Source: Chromatiaceae bacterium (GTDB taxonomy: Bacteria > Pseudomonadota > Gammaproteobacteria > Chromatiales > Chromatiaceae). From it: a DNA stretch of 64,000 bases. The position numbers and the translations under genes were made by a program. A model generated the notes under the pieces. That model saw nothing but the letters and a program-made list of their open reading frames with translations, was not told where the DNA came from and searched no databases. Numbering within the stretch: the first letter of the stretch is position 1; every line of letters begins with the position of its first letter. Below are positions 9,752 through 17,074 of the stretch, one piece after another. The DNA is taken from the NCBI GenBank assembly GCA_024235215.1, contig JACKMU010000004.1, forward strand, positions 124,001 through 188,000, in the 5' to 3' direction.

Positions 9752-10399
9752 ATGGCTACAGAGAGTAGAACCGCACACTGGCACGACCAGCTTACCAGCG
9801 GCCTGCAGCAGATGGGTTTGCAGCTCGATGCTGTACAGCAGCGTAGCTTGCTCGATTATTTACTACTGCTCAGTAAATGGAACAATGCCTTTAACCTGAC
9901 TGCGGTCAGAGACCCCAGTGAGATGGTCTCGCGGCAATTGCTCGATTCGCTCTCCATCCTGCCATTGTTGAGCGGCTCAACGCTCCTGGATGTCGGCACC
10001 GGTGCAGGTCTGCCGGGTGTGCCCCTGGCGATTGCCCGTCCCGATATCAGCTTTACTCTGCTTGACTCGAATGGAAAAAAATGCCGTTTTGTTGAGCAAG
10101 CGAAAATCGAGCTGTGTCTGGAAAATGTACGGGTGGAACGCTGCCGGATTGAGCAGTTTCTACCTGCTGAGCGGTTTGAGATGGTGGTATCACGCGCCTT
10201 TGCAGCGCTGCCGGAGATGCTCGATCTTTGTTCTCACCTGATATCCAAGAAAGGGTGCCTGCTGGCGATGAAAGGCGCGCTTCACTCGGAAGAGATCAAA
10301 GCTATTGCCGGGCGCTGCGCGGAATTGAAAGTCCACAGACTCAATGTGGCAGCCTGTGCCGCGCAGCGCCATGCAGTTGTCTGCCTTTTCTCCGATTGA
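9752..10399 (+). CDS. rsmG: 16S rRNA (guanine527-N7)-methyltransferase RsmG
   Basis: RsmG (GidB) methylates N7 of G527 in the 530 loop of 16S rRNA using S-adenosylmethionine. The ATG at 9752 gives 215 residues, close to the family norm; an upstream start at 9617 adds 45 residues with no family character and was rejected. The Rossmann methyltransferase core shows LLDVGTGAGLPGVPLAI (SAM-binding motif I), FTLLDSNGKKCRFVEQ (motif II) and VVSRAFAALPEM, all characteristic. The N-terminal KWNNAFNLTAVRDP segment is also conserved. The gene is 154 bp after mnmG, the classical gidA-gidB pair, and precedes parAB with an unusual insertion of a Cys-rich gene and a thiolase. Confidence 0.96.
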   Translation: MATESRTAHWHDQLTSGLQQMGLQLDAVQQRSLLDYLLLLSKWNNAFNLTAVRDPSEMVSRQLLDSLSILPLLSGSTLLDVGTGAGLPGVPLAIARPDISFTLLDSNGKKCRFVEQAKIELCLENVRVERCRIEQFLPAERFEMVVSRAFAALPEMLDLCSHLISKKGCLLAMKGALHSEEIKAIAGRCAELKVHRLNVAACAAQRHAVVCLFSD

Positions 10400-10548
10400 C
10401 AGCTGTTGGCAAAGCGCAGCTCCTAAATGATACTGAGACAGGGAAACTCGAACGGATCGGGTTTTCCGGAAAAAGATCGAATCGATTTATTCGCTGCCGC
10501 CGGTCAGGCGGCAGTCGCTGCGAAGCTTGTGGAGGCGGAGTTAAACTG

Positions 10549-10842
10549 ATGGAGACTGAGATTGCGGGAAGTTGCTGGCAATGCGGCGCGGAGCTGGGTC
10601 GGTTCGACTATGGGCGCGAGAACAACTGTCTTGGTTGCGGCAAGCCGACCCGGGTGTGCCGCAATTGCCGCTGGTATGATCCCGCCAGGAGCCACCAATG
10701 TCAGGAGCCAATAGCGGAACCGGTACTGGATAAGACCAGGCCCAACTACTGTGAATTTTTTGAAGCGACTTTCCGCAATGGAACCGCGCAACCCGATACC
10801 GCAGGGGCACTTCGTCGCGCTGCCGAGGATCTGTTCAAATAG
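10549..10842 (+). CDS. Small Cys-rich, zinc-ribbon-like protein
   Basis: A 97-residue protein of unknown function starts at the ATG at 10549. The frame is open much further upstream, but that extension reads through rsmG in another frame and is not credible. It has four CxxC-like clusters: CWQC near residue 9, CLGC, CRNC and single cysteines near residues 55 and 71. Two rubredoxin-like or zinc-ribbon knuckles are therefore likely, binding one or two metal ions. The motif CRNCRWYDP followed by NYCEFF is a recognisable conserved pattern of small gammaproteobacterial hypothetical proteins. It could bind RNA, a protein partner or simply zinc; nothing in the sequence decides this. An inverted repeat at 10848-10883 follows its stop. 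Confidence 0.75.
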   Translation: METEIAGSCWQCGAELGRFDYGRENNCLGCGKPTRVCRNCRWYDPARSHQCQEPIAEPVLDKTRPNYCEFFEATFRNGTAQPDTAGALRRAAEDLFK

Positions 10843-10847
10843 TAGCC

Positions 10848-10883
10848 GGGCGGGAACGGCAGGGATATCCTTGGTTCCCGCCC
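10848..10883. terminator. Possible bidirectional terminator between convergent genes
   Basis: A perfect 10-bp stem (GGGCGGGAAC with GTTCCCGCCC, 16-nt loop) lies between the Cys-rich gene and the convergent thiolase gene. Neither side is followed by a clear T-tract, so it may instead be a Rho-linked or processing hairpin. Confidence 0.5.
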
Positions 10884-10902
10884 TGCTGGTGTTAAAAGGA
10901 CA

Positions 10903-12090
10903 TTACACTCTTTCGAAAATAGCAGCTATACCCTGGCCGCCACCGATGCACATGGTGACCAGTGCGTAGCGTCCGCCAATGCGTTGCAGTTCATACAGTG
11001 CCTTCACCGTGACGATGGCACCGGTGGCACCGATCGGGTGGCCCAAAGCGATTGCACCACCATTGGGGTTGGTCTTCGCGGTATCAAAATCGAGACCGCG
11101 GCAAACCGCCATAGCCTGGGCCGCGAAGGCTTCATTCGCCTCGATCACATCCATGTCACTCACCTTGAGACCGGTGCGTTGCATCACCTGCTTTACCGCG
11201 GGAATCGGACCCTCGCCCATGATCGAAGGATCGACACCCGCGATGCTGTAGGAGACCAGTCGAGCCATCGGCTGCAACCCCTGCTTTTCAGCGGCAGCAG
11301 CACTTGCCAGAACCAGCGCGGCACCTCCGTCATTGATGCCCGAGGCGTTGCCGGGAGTCACCGTTCCATCCCGCTTGAACGCGGCGCGCAGTTTCGCCAT
11401 GCCATCGACCGTAACATCGGCACGGACATGTTCGTCGGTGTCCACCACCGTCACCCCTTTCCTCGATTTCACTTCAATCGGCAGTATCTGATCTTTGAAG
11501 CGGCCTGCTGCGATCGCAGCAGCCGCGCGCCGGTGGCTTTCGACCGCAAACTCATCCTGCTCCTCGCGATTCAATCCCCACTTTTCGGCAATATTCTCGG
11601 CGGTTACACCCATGTGCACCGTGTCGAATGGATCGGTCAGAGCGCCAACCATCATATCGATAAGGTTGCTGTCGCCCATACGGGCGCCCCAACGTACCCC
11701 GGGTGCCTGATATCCCGCGTTGCTCATCGATTCCACACCGCCGCCGACCGCGAAATCGGTGTCGCCCAACATGATCATCTGCGATGCACAGACAATCGCC
11801 TGCAGTCCGGAACCGCACAGACGGTTGACCGTCAGCGCACCTGAATCGTGTGACATCCCTCCCTTGATACAGGAGACACGGGAGACGTACATATCCATGG
11901 GCTGAGTGTGGATAACATTACCCATCACACCTTGACCGATCTGGCCGGGATCGACCGAGGAGCGCTTGATTGCTTCAGCAACCACCAGCGCGCCAAGGTC
12001 GGTGGGCGAAAAACTCTTCAAGCTGCCACCGTAATCTCCAATAGCAGTACGCACGCCACTCAGTACAACCACTTCTTGTGTCTCAGCCAT
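10903..12090 (-). CDS. Acetyl-CoA C-acetyltransferase (thiolase)
   Basis: A 395-residue thiolase that condenses or cleaves acyl-CoA and acetyl-CoA. The N-terminal nucleophile is Cys92 in NRLCGSGLQAI. The second conserved block is NPNGGAIALGHPIGATGA with the catalytic His, and the C-terminal CIGGGQGIA carries the acid/base Cys. The size and motifs fit the biosynthetic/degradative acetyl-CoA acetyltransferase group (PhaA/AtoB type) better than the long FadA trifunctional partners. It stands alone, with no phaB, phaC or fadB next to it, so whether it serves polyhydroxyalkanoate synthesis or fatty-acid turnover cannot be told from context. It interrupts the usual rsmG-parA neighbourhood. A purine-rich GAGGATAGAGAG lies just before the ATG. 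Confidence 0.93.
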   Translation of the reverse strand: MAETQEVVVLSGVRTAIGDYGGSLKSFSPTDLGALVVAEAIKRSSVDPGQIGQGVMGNVIHTQPMDMYVSRVSCIKGGMSHDSGALTVNRLCGSGLQAIVCASQMIMLGDTDFAVGGGVESMSNAGYQAPGVRWGARMGDSNLIDMMVGALTDPFDTVHMGVTAENIAEKWGLNREEQDEFAVESHRRAAAAIAAGRFKDQILPIEVKSRKGVTVVDTDEHVRADVTVDGMAKLRAAFKRDGTVTPGNASGINDGGAALVLASAAAAEKQGLQPMARLVSYSIAGVDPSIMGEGPIPAVKQVMQRTGLKVSDMDVIEANEAFAAQAMAVCRGLDFDTAKTNPNGGAIALGHPIGATGAIVTVKALYELQRIGGRYALVTMCIGGGQGIAAIFERV

Positions 12091-12507
12091 CTCTCTCTAT
12101 CCTCATCAGTGATTTATAAATTCTTAAAACCGCTCTTGGTTTACCGCCACGATATGCTGCTCGTGGAATCATCAAACAGCACAGTAACAGGGGGTTTATT
12201 ACAGCAGTATTAAGTCAGTGGAATCGGGATGCTAAAGATACCGCGCTGACAGACTGATGGCCAGCACTATATAGAATCGAGTTATGACGGGATTAAAATG
12301 TACTCCTGATGCCGGTACACGAAGATATTTGCAAGGTAGTTGGGTACCGTACGACAACACAACCTGATTTTAGACTGCGATTGCAAACATTGGCTGGTAA
12401 TGAGATGGGGCGGACTCCCCCGCTTTCTGATATTCTCGTTTCCACGTCACCGCAATCGCCAGTCGGTTCCGGGTCGCTTGGTTAACTGGATTGCCGGAAT
12501 CAACACC
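12091..12507. other. Intergenic region between divergent thiolase and parA
   Basis: About 417 bp without a credible gene. The frame upstream of parA is open to 12340 but encodes no conserved sequence. The region should contain the two divergent promoters. I saw no clear -35/-10 pair and no parS palindrome (TGTTTCACGTGAAACA-like) in it. Confidence 0.5.
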
Positions 12508-13293
12508 ATGGGTCGAATAGTATGTGTCGCCAATCAGAAAGGGGGTGTGGGAAAAACCACTACGGCCGTCAATCTGACCGCCTCGCTGGCCTCTCTGGGG
12601 CGCAAAGTTCTGTTGGTGGACATTGACCCTCAAGGCAACGCAACCATGGGTTGCGGGGTAAACAAGCATGAATTGCAGAGTTCCACCTGTGATGTACTAT
12701 TGGGTGAGCAGAAGCTGCAGGCGGCGATTACTCGTTCACCCACTGCCGATTTTGATGTATTGCCGGCCAATTCCGATTTGACCGCAGCGGAAGTAGGCTT
12801 GATGAGTGCTCCGCTCAGAGAAAAGCGGTTGAGTCTTGCGCTGGAGGGTGCTGACGAGCGTTACGAGTTCATCATCATCGATTGCCCTCCGTCGCTGAAT
12901 ATGCTGACGCTGAATGCACTGGTAGCGGCACACGGTGTGCTCATTCCGTTACAGTGCGAATACTACGCACTTGAGGGGCTCTCAGCGTTGATCAATACGA
13001 TTCGGCAGATTCAATCGAGTCGTAATCCGAACCTTAAGATTGAGGGGATCTTGCGCACCATGCACGATCCCCGCAACCGACTGACCAACGAGGTCTCGGC
13101 GCAGTTGATGCACTACTTCAAGAACCATGTGTTCTCTACGATTATCCCGCGCAATGTGCGTCTGGCGGAGGCACCGAGTCATGGGTTGCCGATACTATTG
13201 TATGATAGCAATTCAAGAGGGGCTGTCTCCTATCTCGCTCTCGCTAGTGAGTTTTTACAGCGCAACGGCCAAACTCTGAATGCAACGGCCTGA
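12508..13293 (+). CDS. parA: Chromosome partitioning ATPase ParA (Soj)
   Basis: ParA is the DNA-binding Walker ATPase that moves ParB-bound origins apart. The ATG at 12508 gives 261 residues beginning MGRIVCVANQKGGVGKTT, with the deviant Walker A motif (residues 11-18, signature Lys in KGGVGKT) right at the N-terminus, as is normal for chromosomal ParA. An upstream frame extension from 12340 would put 56 unrelated residues before it and was rejected. The other ATPase motifs are VLLVDIDPQGNATMG (Walker A') and FIIIDCPPSLNMLT (Walker B). There is no N-terminal helix-turn-helix, so this is a chromosomal and not a plasmid type Ia ParA. parB follows after 27 bp. Confidence 0.96.
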   Translation: MGRIVCVANQKGGVGKTTTAVNLTASLASLGRKVLLVDIDPQGNATMGCGVNKHELQSSTCDVLLGEQKLQAAITRSPTADFDVLPANSDLTAAEVGLMSAPLREKRLSLALEGADERYEFIIIDCPPSLNMLTLNALVAAHGVLIPLQCEYYALEGLSALINTIRQIQSSRNPNLKIEGILRTMHDPRNRLTNEVSAQLMHYFKNHVFSTIIPRNVRLAEAPSHGLPILLYDSNSRGAVSYLALASEFLQRNGQTLNATA

Positions 13294-13320
13294 TCCATTC
13301 AACTAAAGAAACTTCAAACA

Positions 13321-14199
13321 ATGGCAGCGAGAAAACATGGGCTTGGACGTGGACTGGATGCACTGTTGGGTGGTGTCACCAGCCAGCAAGAGAACAGCTC
13401 CCAAGATTCCCCGTCCGAGAAAGGAATCGATCACCTGCCACTGGACCTGATTCAGCGAGGGCGTTTCCAGCCGCGCCGCGATTTCAACCCCGAGCGGCTT
13501 CAGGAGCTTGCCGATTCTATTGCAGCGCAGGGTGTGGTTCAGCCAATCGTGGTGCGTCCGATCGATGCCAACCGCTATGAGATCATTGCCGGCGAACGCC
13601 GTTGGCGAGCGGCGCAGCAAGCCGGGCTGAGCGAGATTCCGGCGGTTATCCGCGATGTGCCTGATAAGACGGCGATGGCGATGGCCTTGATCGAAAACAT
13701 TCAACGGGATGATCTGAATCCGCTGGAGGAGGCAACAGCACTGCACCGTCTGCTTGATGAGTTCGAACTGACTCATCAACAGATCGCTCAGGGTATAGGC
13801 AAGTCACGCACTACGGTAACCAACCTGCTGCGGTTGCTCGAATTGAACGCAGACGTCAAGCATTACATCGAAGAACGCAGCATCGAAATGGGGCACGCCC
13901 GGGCGTTGTTGGGTCTACCGGGAAAAACTCAGAGTGACGCAGCCCGCCAGGTGGTTGCACAGGGTCTTTCCGTGCGGGAAACTGAAAAACTGGTGCGGAG
14001 ACTGCAGGGTGAGGAAGTGAAGCGTCCGGCCAAAGCGAGCCAGCATGATGATCCGGATGTGAGGCGATTGGAAAACAGTTTGATCGACAAACTTGGCGCC
14101 CAGGTGAAGATACAGCAGGCTCCCGGGGGTAAAGGTAAGCTGGTGATCAGCTACAATAACCTTGAGGAACTAGATGGTATTCTTGAGCACATTCAATAG
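13321..14199 (+). CDS. parB: Chromosome partitioning protein ParB
   Basis: ParB binds parS sites near the origin, spreads as a CTP-dependent clamp and works with ParA. The 292-residue protein begins AARKHGLGRGLDALLGG, the conserved N-terminal ParA-interacting segment (LGRGLDALL). The ParB/Srx domain follows with ELADSIAAQGVVQPIVVR and the CTP-binding GERRWRAAQQAGL and ENIQRDDLNPLEEA motifs. The helix-turn-helix is LTHQQIAQGIGKSRTTVTNLLRL, and a C-terminal dimerisation domain ends the protein. Spacing and order (parA then parB) indicate one operon. No parS site was recognised by eye in the flanking sequence, but sites are often several kilobases away. Confidence 0.96.
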   Translation: MAARKHGLGRGLDALLGGVTSQQENSSQDSPSEKGIDHLPLDLIQRGRFQPRRDFNPERLQELADSIAAQGVVQPIVVRPIDANRYEIIAGERRWRAAQQAGLSEIPAVIRDVPDKTAMAMALIENIQRDDLNPLEEATALHRLLDEFELTHQQIAQGIGKSRTTVTNLLRLLELNADVKHYIEERSIEMGHARALLGLPGKTQSDAARQVVAQGLSVRETEKLVRRLQGEEVKRPAKASQHDDPDVRRLENSLIDKLGAQVKIQQAPGGKGKLVISYNNLEELDGILEHIQ

Positions 14200-14325
14200 G
14201 TTGTTTATTCAGCTGAGATCACCGCTCGGATAGCCTCAAAACCTCCATAACCTGAGGGTGAAACGAGATAGTGTGGGAGCGGATTCCACTGCATACTCTC
14301 TACAATAAATTTATTCGCCTATCTT

Positions 14326-14354
14326 TTGACCTTATACCCCGAAGCCCTTATACT
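14326..14354 (+). promoter_or_regulatory. Sigma-70 promoter of the atp operon
   Basis: TTGACC and TATACT are separated by exactly 17 bp, about 50 bp before atpI. This is the best consensus match upstream of the ATP synthase genes and sits in the gap after parB. Confidence 0.7.
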
Positions 14355-14402
14355 ACGCGCCGTCGGTGGGGGTCTAACTTCGAATCGGGGTCTATAGCGG
14401 CT

Positions 14403-14768
14403 ATGAATCTAGCCAGCGCCGGGGAGGCGTGGCGGCTGGTTTTGTTCCAGTTGGCGATAACGATACTCGTTTTCCTGGTCCTGATTTACCTCGGATGGGT
14501 GTACGCTTGGTCAGGCCTGATCGGTGGTATGATCGCTACCGTGACGAATGCTTTTTTTGCAATGCGGGTGTTCCGTCACTATCGAGCGCAAGAGCCGGGG
14601 GGTTTGCTCCGCCAATTCTACGGGGCAGAAGTTCAGAAACTGCTACTGATTGGTATGTTGTTTGCGGCTGCATTCATCTGGGTGAAAACCCTGAGTGCGG
14701 GTGCTTTTTTTGGGGCCTTTCTGCTGGTACAGATGGCTCCGGTAGTAATCGCACATAAATTGGATTGA
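14403..14768 (+). CDS. atpI: ATP synthase protein I (AtpI)
   Basis: AtpI is a small membrane protein encoded first in many atp operons; it helps assemble the c-ring and is not part of the final enzyme. The ATG at 14403 gives 121 residues with four predicted transmembrane segments (for example LVLFQLAITILVFLVLIYLG and LLLIGMLFAAAFIWV). The in-frame start at 14271 lies upstream of the predicted promoter and was rejected. The composition and position immediately before atpB fit AtpI, whose sequence is poorly conserved in general. The gap to atpB is 27 bp and contains a GAAGGA-type ribosome site. Confidence 0.88.
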   Translation: MNLASAGEAWRLVLFQLAITILVFLVLIYLGWVYAWSGLIGGMIATVTNAFFAMRVFRHYRAQEPGGLLRQFYGAEVQKLLLIGMLFAAAFIWVKTLSAGAFFGAFLLVQMAPVVIAHKLD

Positions 14769-14795
14769 CTACGAGACTTGGGTTGAAGGAATACG

Positions 14796-15692
14796 ATGGC
14801 CGGCGAAACGATAACTTCAAGTGAATATATCAAGCATCACCTAACCAACCTGACTTATGGAAATCTGCCTGCCGGCGAATTCTGTGACGGTCATCAGGTG
14901 GTCAGCCATGCCGGCTGGCAACTAGCCGAATGCAGCGAAGCGGCCAAGGCGATGGGTTTCAATGCAATTCATCTGGATACGATGTTCTGGTCGATTGTAT
15001 TGGGTGCCATCTTCTTGTTCATATTCAAAAAGGCTGCAGATGTTGCCACCAGCGGTGTACCGGGTGGGTTGCAGAACTTTGCCGAGTGGGTCATCGAGTT
15101 TATTGATCAGAGCGTGCGGGGATCTTTCGCTGCGAGAAATGATCTTGTGGCACCACTCTCCCTGACCATCTTCATCTGGATATTTTTGATGAACCTGATG
15201 GACTTGGTTCCGGTTGACGTGATTCCCAAGATATCTATGTTGCTCGGGATCCATTTTATGAAGGTGGTACCTACCACCGACCCCAATGCCACGTTTGGCA
15301 TGGCCATTGGGGTGTTCCTGCTGGTGCTTTTTTACAGTATCAAAATCAAAGGAGTCGGCGGGTTTGTTGGTGAGCTGACGTTGCAGCCCTTCTCTTCCAG
15401 TAACCCACTGGTCAATGCGCTGTTCATTCCTATCAACTTCATTCTCGAATTTGTCAGCCTGATCGCAAAGCCAGTCTCTCTCGCACTGCGTCTGTTTGGC
15501 AATATGTACGCTGGCGAGATGATCTTCATCCTAATTGCGATCATGTACAGCGCCGGAACTTTCCTGGGGTTGTTTGGTGGCGTACTGCAACTTGGCTGGG
15601 CGATTTTTCATATCCTGATCATCACGCTTCAGGCGTTCATCTTTATGACCCTGACCATTGTATATTTGGATATGGCTCATCACGAGCACTGA
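14796..15692 (+). CDS. atpB: ATP synthase Fo subunit a
   Basis: Subunit a forms the proton half-channels of Fo next to the c-ring. The 298-residue membrane protein carries the essential Arg in SLALRLFGNMYAGE, in the fourth or fifth helix, and the C-terminal QAFIFMTLTIVYL segment that lines the channel. There are five to six hydrophobic stretches. The N-terminus is somewhat longer than in E. coli, with a hydrophilic segment of about 60 residues before the first helix (DTMFWSIVLGAIFLFIF), as in many marine gammaproteobacteria. It is followed by atpE at 48 bp. No sodium-specific features are evident; the c subunit also argues for proton coupling. Confidence 0.97.
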   Translation: MAGETITSSEYIKHHLTNLTYGNLPAGEFCDGHQVVSHAGWQLAECSEAAKAMGFNAIHLDTMFWSIVLGAIFLFIFKKAADVATSGVPGGLQNFAEWVIEFIDQSVRGSFAARNDLVAPLSLTIFIWIFLMNLMDLVPVDVIPKISMLLGIHFMKVVPTTDPNATFGMAIGVFLLVLFYSIKIKGVGGFVGELTLQPFSSSNPLVNALFIPINFILEFVSLIAKPVSLALRLFGNMYAGEMIFILIAIMYSAGTFLGLFGGVLQLGWAIFHILIITLQAFIFMTLTIVYLDMAHHEH

Positions 15693-15740
15693 TTTAATTA
15701 CTATTTGTTCAACCAACACCTCACTAACGGGAGACCAATA

Positions 15741-15980
15741 ATGGAAATGGCAAATGCACTGCTGTATATCGCTGGCGCGCTGATGATGGGTCTGGGTGCC
15801 CTGGGTGCCGCCGTTGGTATCGGCGTACTCGGTGGTCGCTTTCTTGAAGGCGCCGCTCGCCAACCGGAACTCATTCCCATGCTCCGTACCCAATTCTTCA
15901 TCGTGATGGGCCTTGTTGACGCGGTTCCGATGATTGCCGTCGGATTGGCAATGTACGTTCTGTTTGCCGTTGCAGGTTAA
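15741..15980 (+). CDS. atpE: ATP synthase Fo subunit c
   Basis: Subunit c forms the rotating ring of Fo. The 79-residue proteolipid has two transmembrane helices joined by a short polar loop (RQPE). Helix one has the Gly-rich packing motif GALGAAVGIGVLGG. Helix two has the ion-binding carboxylate Asp60 in MGLVDAVPMIAVGL, matching Asp61 of E. coli. There is no sodium-type signature (Gln in helix one with Glu and Ser/Thr in helix two), so the enzyme should be proton driven. The ATG at 15741 follows a GGGAGA ribosome site; an upstream start at 15705 would add 12 non-conserved residues. Confidence 0.97.
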   Translation: MEMANALLYIAGALMMGLGALGAAVGIGVLGGRFLEGAARQPELIPMLRTQFFIVMGLVDAVPMIAVGLAMYVLFAVAG

Positions 15981-16041
15981 TCTGAAACCCAACTTCAAAT
16001 AGACGGACTGTCATCTCGACAGCCAACGAGGAGTTTCCGGG

Positions 16042-16512
16042 ATGAACATTAATCTGACGCTAATAGGCCAGCTACTCACTTTCGTGGTATTCGTCTGGTT
16101 TACCATGAAATATGTCTGGACCCCGATCATGGGGGCACTGGAGAAACGACGCAAGGAGATTGCTGACGGTCTGGCTGCCGGAGAGCGTGGTCAGCACGAA
16201 CAGGTACTGGCGCAGGAGCGTGCCAAAGAGGTGCTCCGCGATGCAAAAGGACAGGCTTCGGATATCGTGATGCAGGCACAGAAACGTGCAGCTGAGATAA
16301 TTGACGAAGCCAAGGTAAGCGCACGCACCGAGGGTGAGAGAATCCTCACCGCTGCGAAAGCCGAGATCGAGCAAGAGGTCAATCGGGCCCGCGAGCACTT
16401 GCGGGAGAGAGTGGCGGTACTGGCGATCGCCGGAGCTGAGAAGATCCTGCGTAAAGAGATCAGTGCAACTGCGCACCAGGACATTGTCGACTCACTGGCT
16501 AGAGAGATCTAA
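16042..16512 (+). CDS. atpF: ATP synthase Fo subunit b
   Basis: Subunit b is the peripheral stalk that holds F1 against the rotor. The 156-residue protein has one N-terminal transmembrane helix (LIGQLLTFVVFVWFTMKYVW) with the conserved Trp/Pro cytoplasmic exit (YVWTPIMGALEKRRKEI). A long charged helix rich in Ala, Glu, Lys and Arg follows and forms the parallel coiled-coil dimer. The length equals that of E. coli subunit b, and only one b gene is present, as expected for a b2 stalk. A GAGGAG ribosome site lies upstream and atpH begins 9 bp downstream. Confidence 0.97.
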   Translation: MNINLTLIGQLLTFVVFVWFTMKYVWTPIMGALEKRRKEIADGLAAGERGQHEQVLAQERAKEVLRDAKGQASDIVMQAQKRAAEIIDEAKVSARTEGERILTAAKAEIEQEVNRAREHLRERVAVLAIAGAEKILRKEISATAHQDIVDSLAREI

Positions 16513-16521
16513 GGCAATAAT

Positions 16522-17061
16522 ATGGCTGGAGATACAAGCACGATAGCCCGCCCCTATGCTGAAGCGGTATTTTCCCGTGCCAGTGAGAGCGACAAGCTGG
16601 ATGCCTGGGCAGACCAGCTTGCTTTGCTAGCTGGTTTGGTCACCGATCCGGAGTTGCGCCGAATCATCGCCGATCCGTTGTTTGGACGCGCAAGATTGTG
16701 CGACCTGATCATTCAGATCTGTGAAGACAAGCTGGACGAGGAAGGCAGAAATCTGGTCAAGCTGTTGGTGAAGAACGACCGACTTCTGGTGGTTCCGCAG
16801 ATTGTCGAATTGTACCAGAAGTTGAAGGACGAGAGTCAGCAGTTGCTGAAAGTCCATGTCACTTCAGCTTATGTACTCAAGCCGGCTCAGGAAAAAAATA
16901 TCGCCGATGCACTGAAGGCTCGCTTCGGTCGTGAAATCACCATCACCACTGAAAAGGATCCCGAGCTTATCGGGGGTATCCATATCCGTGCTGGCGATAC
17001 GGTGATCGACGGCTCTGTCCGCGGGCGCCTCAAGCAACTGGCCAACGAATTGGGAATCTAA
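16522..17061 (+). CDS. atpH: ATP synthase F1 subunit delta
   Basis: Subunit delta caps the F1 alpha3-beta3 head and binds the b stalk. The 179-residue protein shows the family N-terminal segment IARPYAEAVFSRA and the C-terminal signature ELIGGIHIRAGDTVIDGSVRGRLKQL. The helical N-terminal domain and more beta-rich C-terminal domain are of normal length. It lies in the conserved order between atpF and atpA with tight spacing (9 and 13 bp), which indicates a single transcript. Confidence 0.97.
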   Translation: MAGDTSTIARPYAEAVFSRASESDKLDAWADQLALLAGLVTDPELRRIIADPLFGRARLCDLIIQICEDKLDEEGRNLVKLLVKNDRLLVVPQIVELYQKLKDESQQLLKVHVTSAYVLKPAQEKNIADALKARFGREITITTEKDPELIGGIHIRAGDTVIDGSVRGRLKQLANELGI

Positions 17062-17074
17062 ACGAGAAGCCACT

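Noticed and set aside
10984..11844. 286-residue open frame on the plus strand
   Set aside because: It is antisense to the thiolase, whose motifs are intact, and is His/Arg-rich without any family signature.
12091..14402. parS centromere site near parAB
   Set aside because: I looked for a TGTTTCACGTGAAACA-like palindrome and found only a weak partial resemblance (GTTTCCACGTCACC near 12448), not enough for a call.
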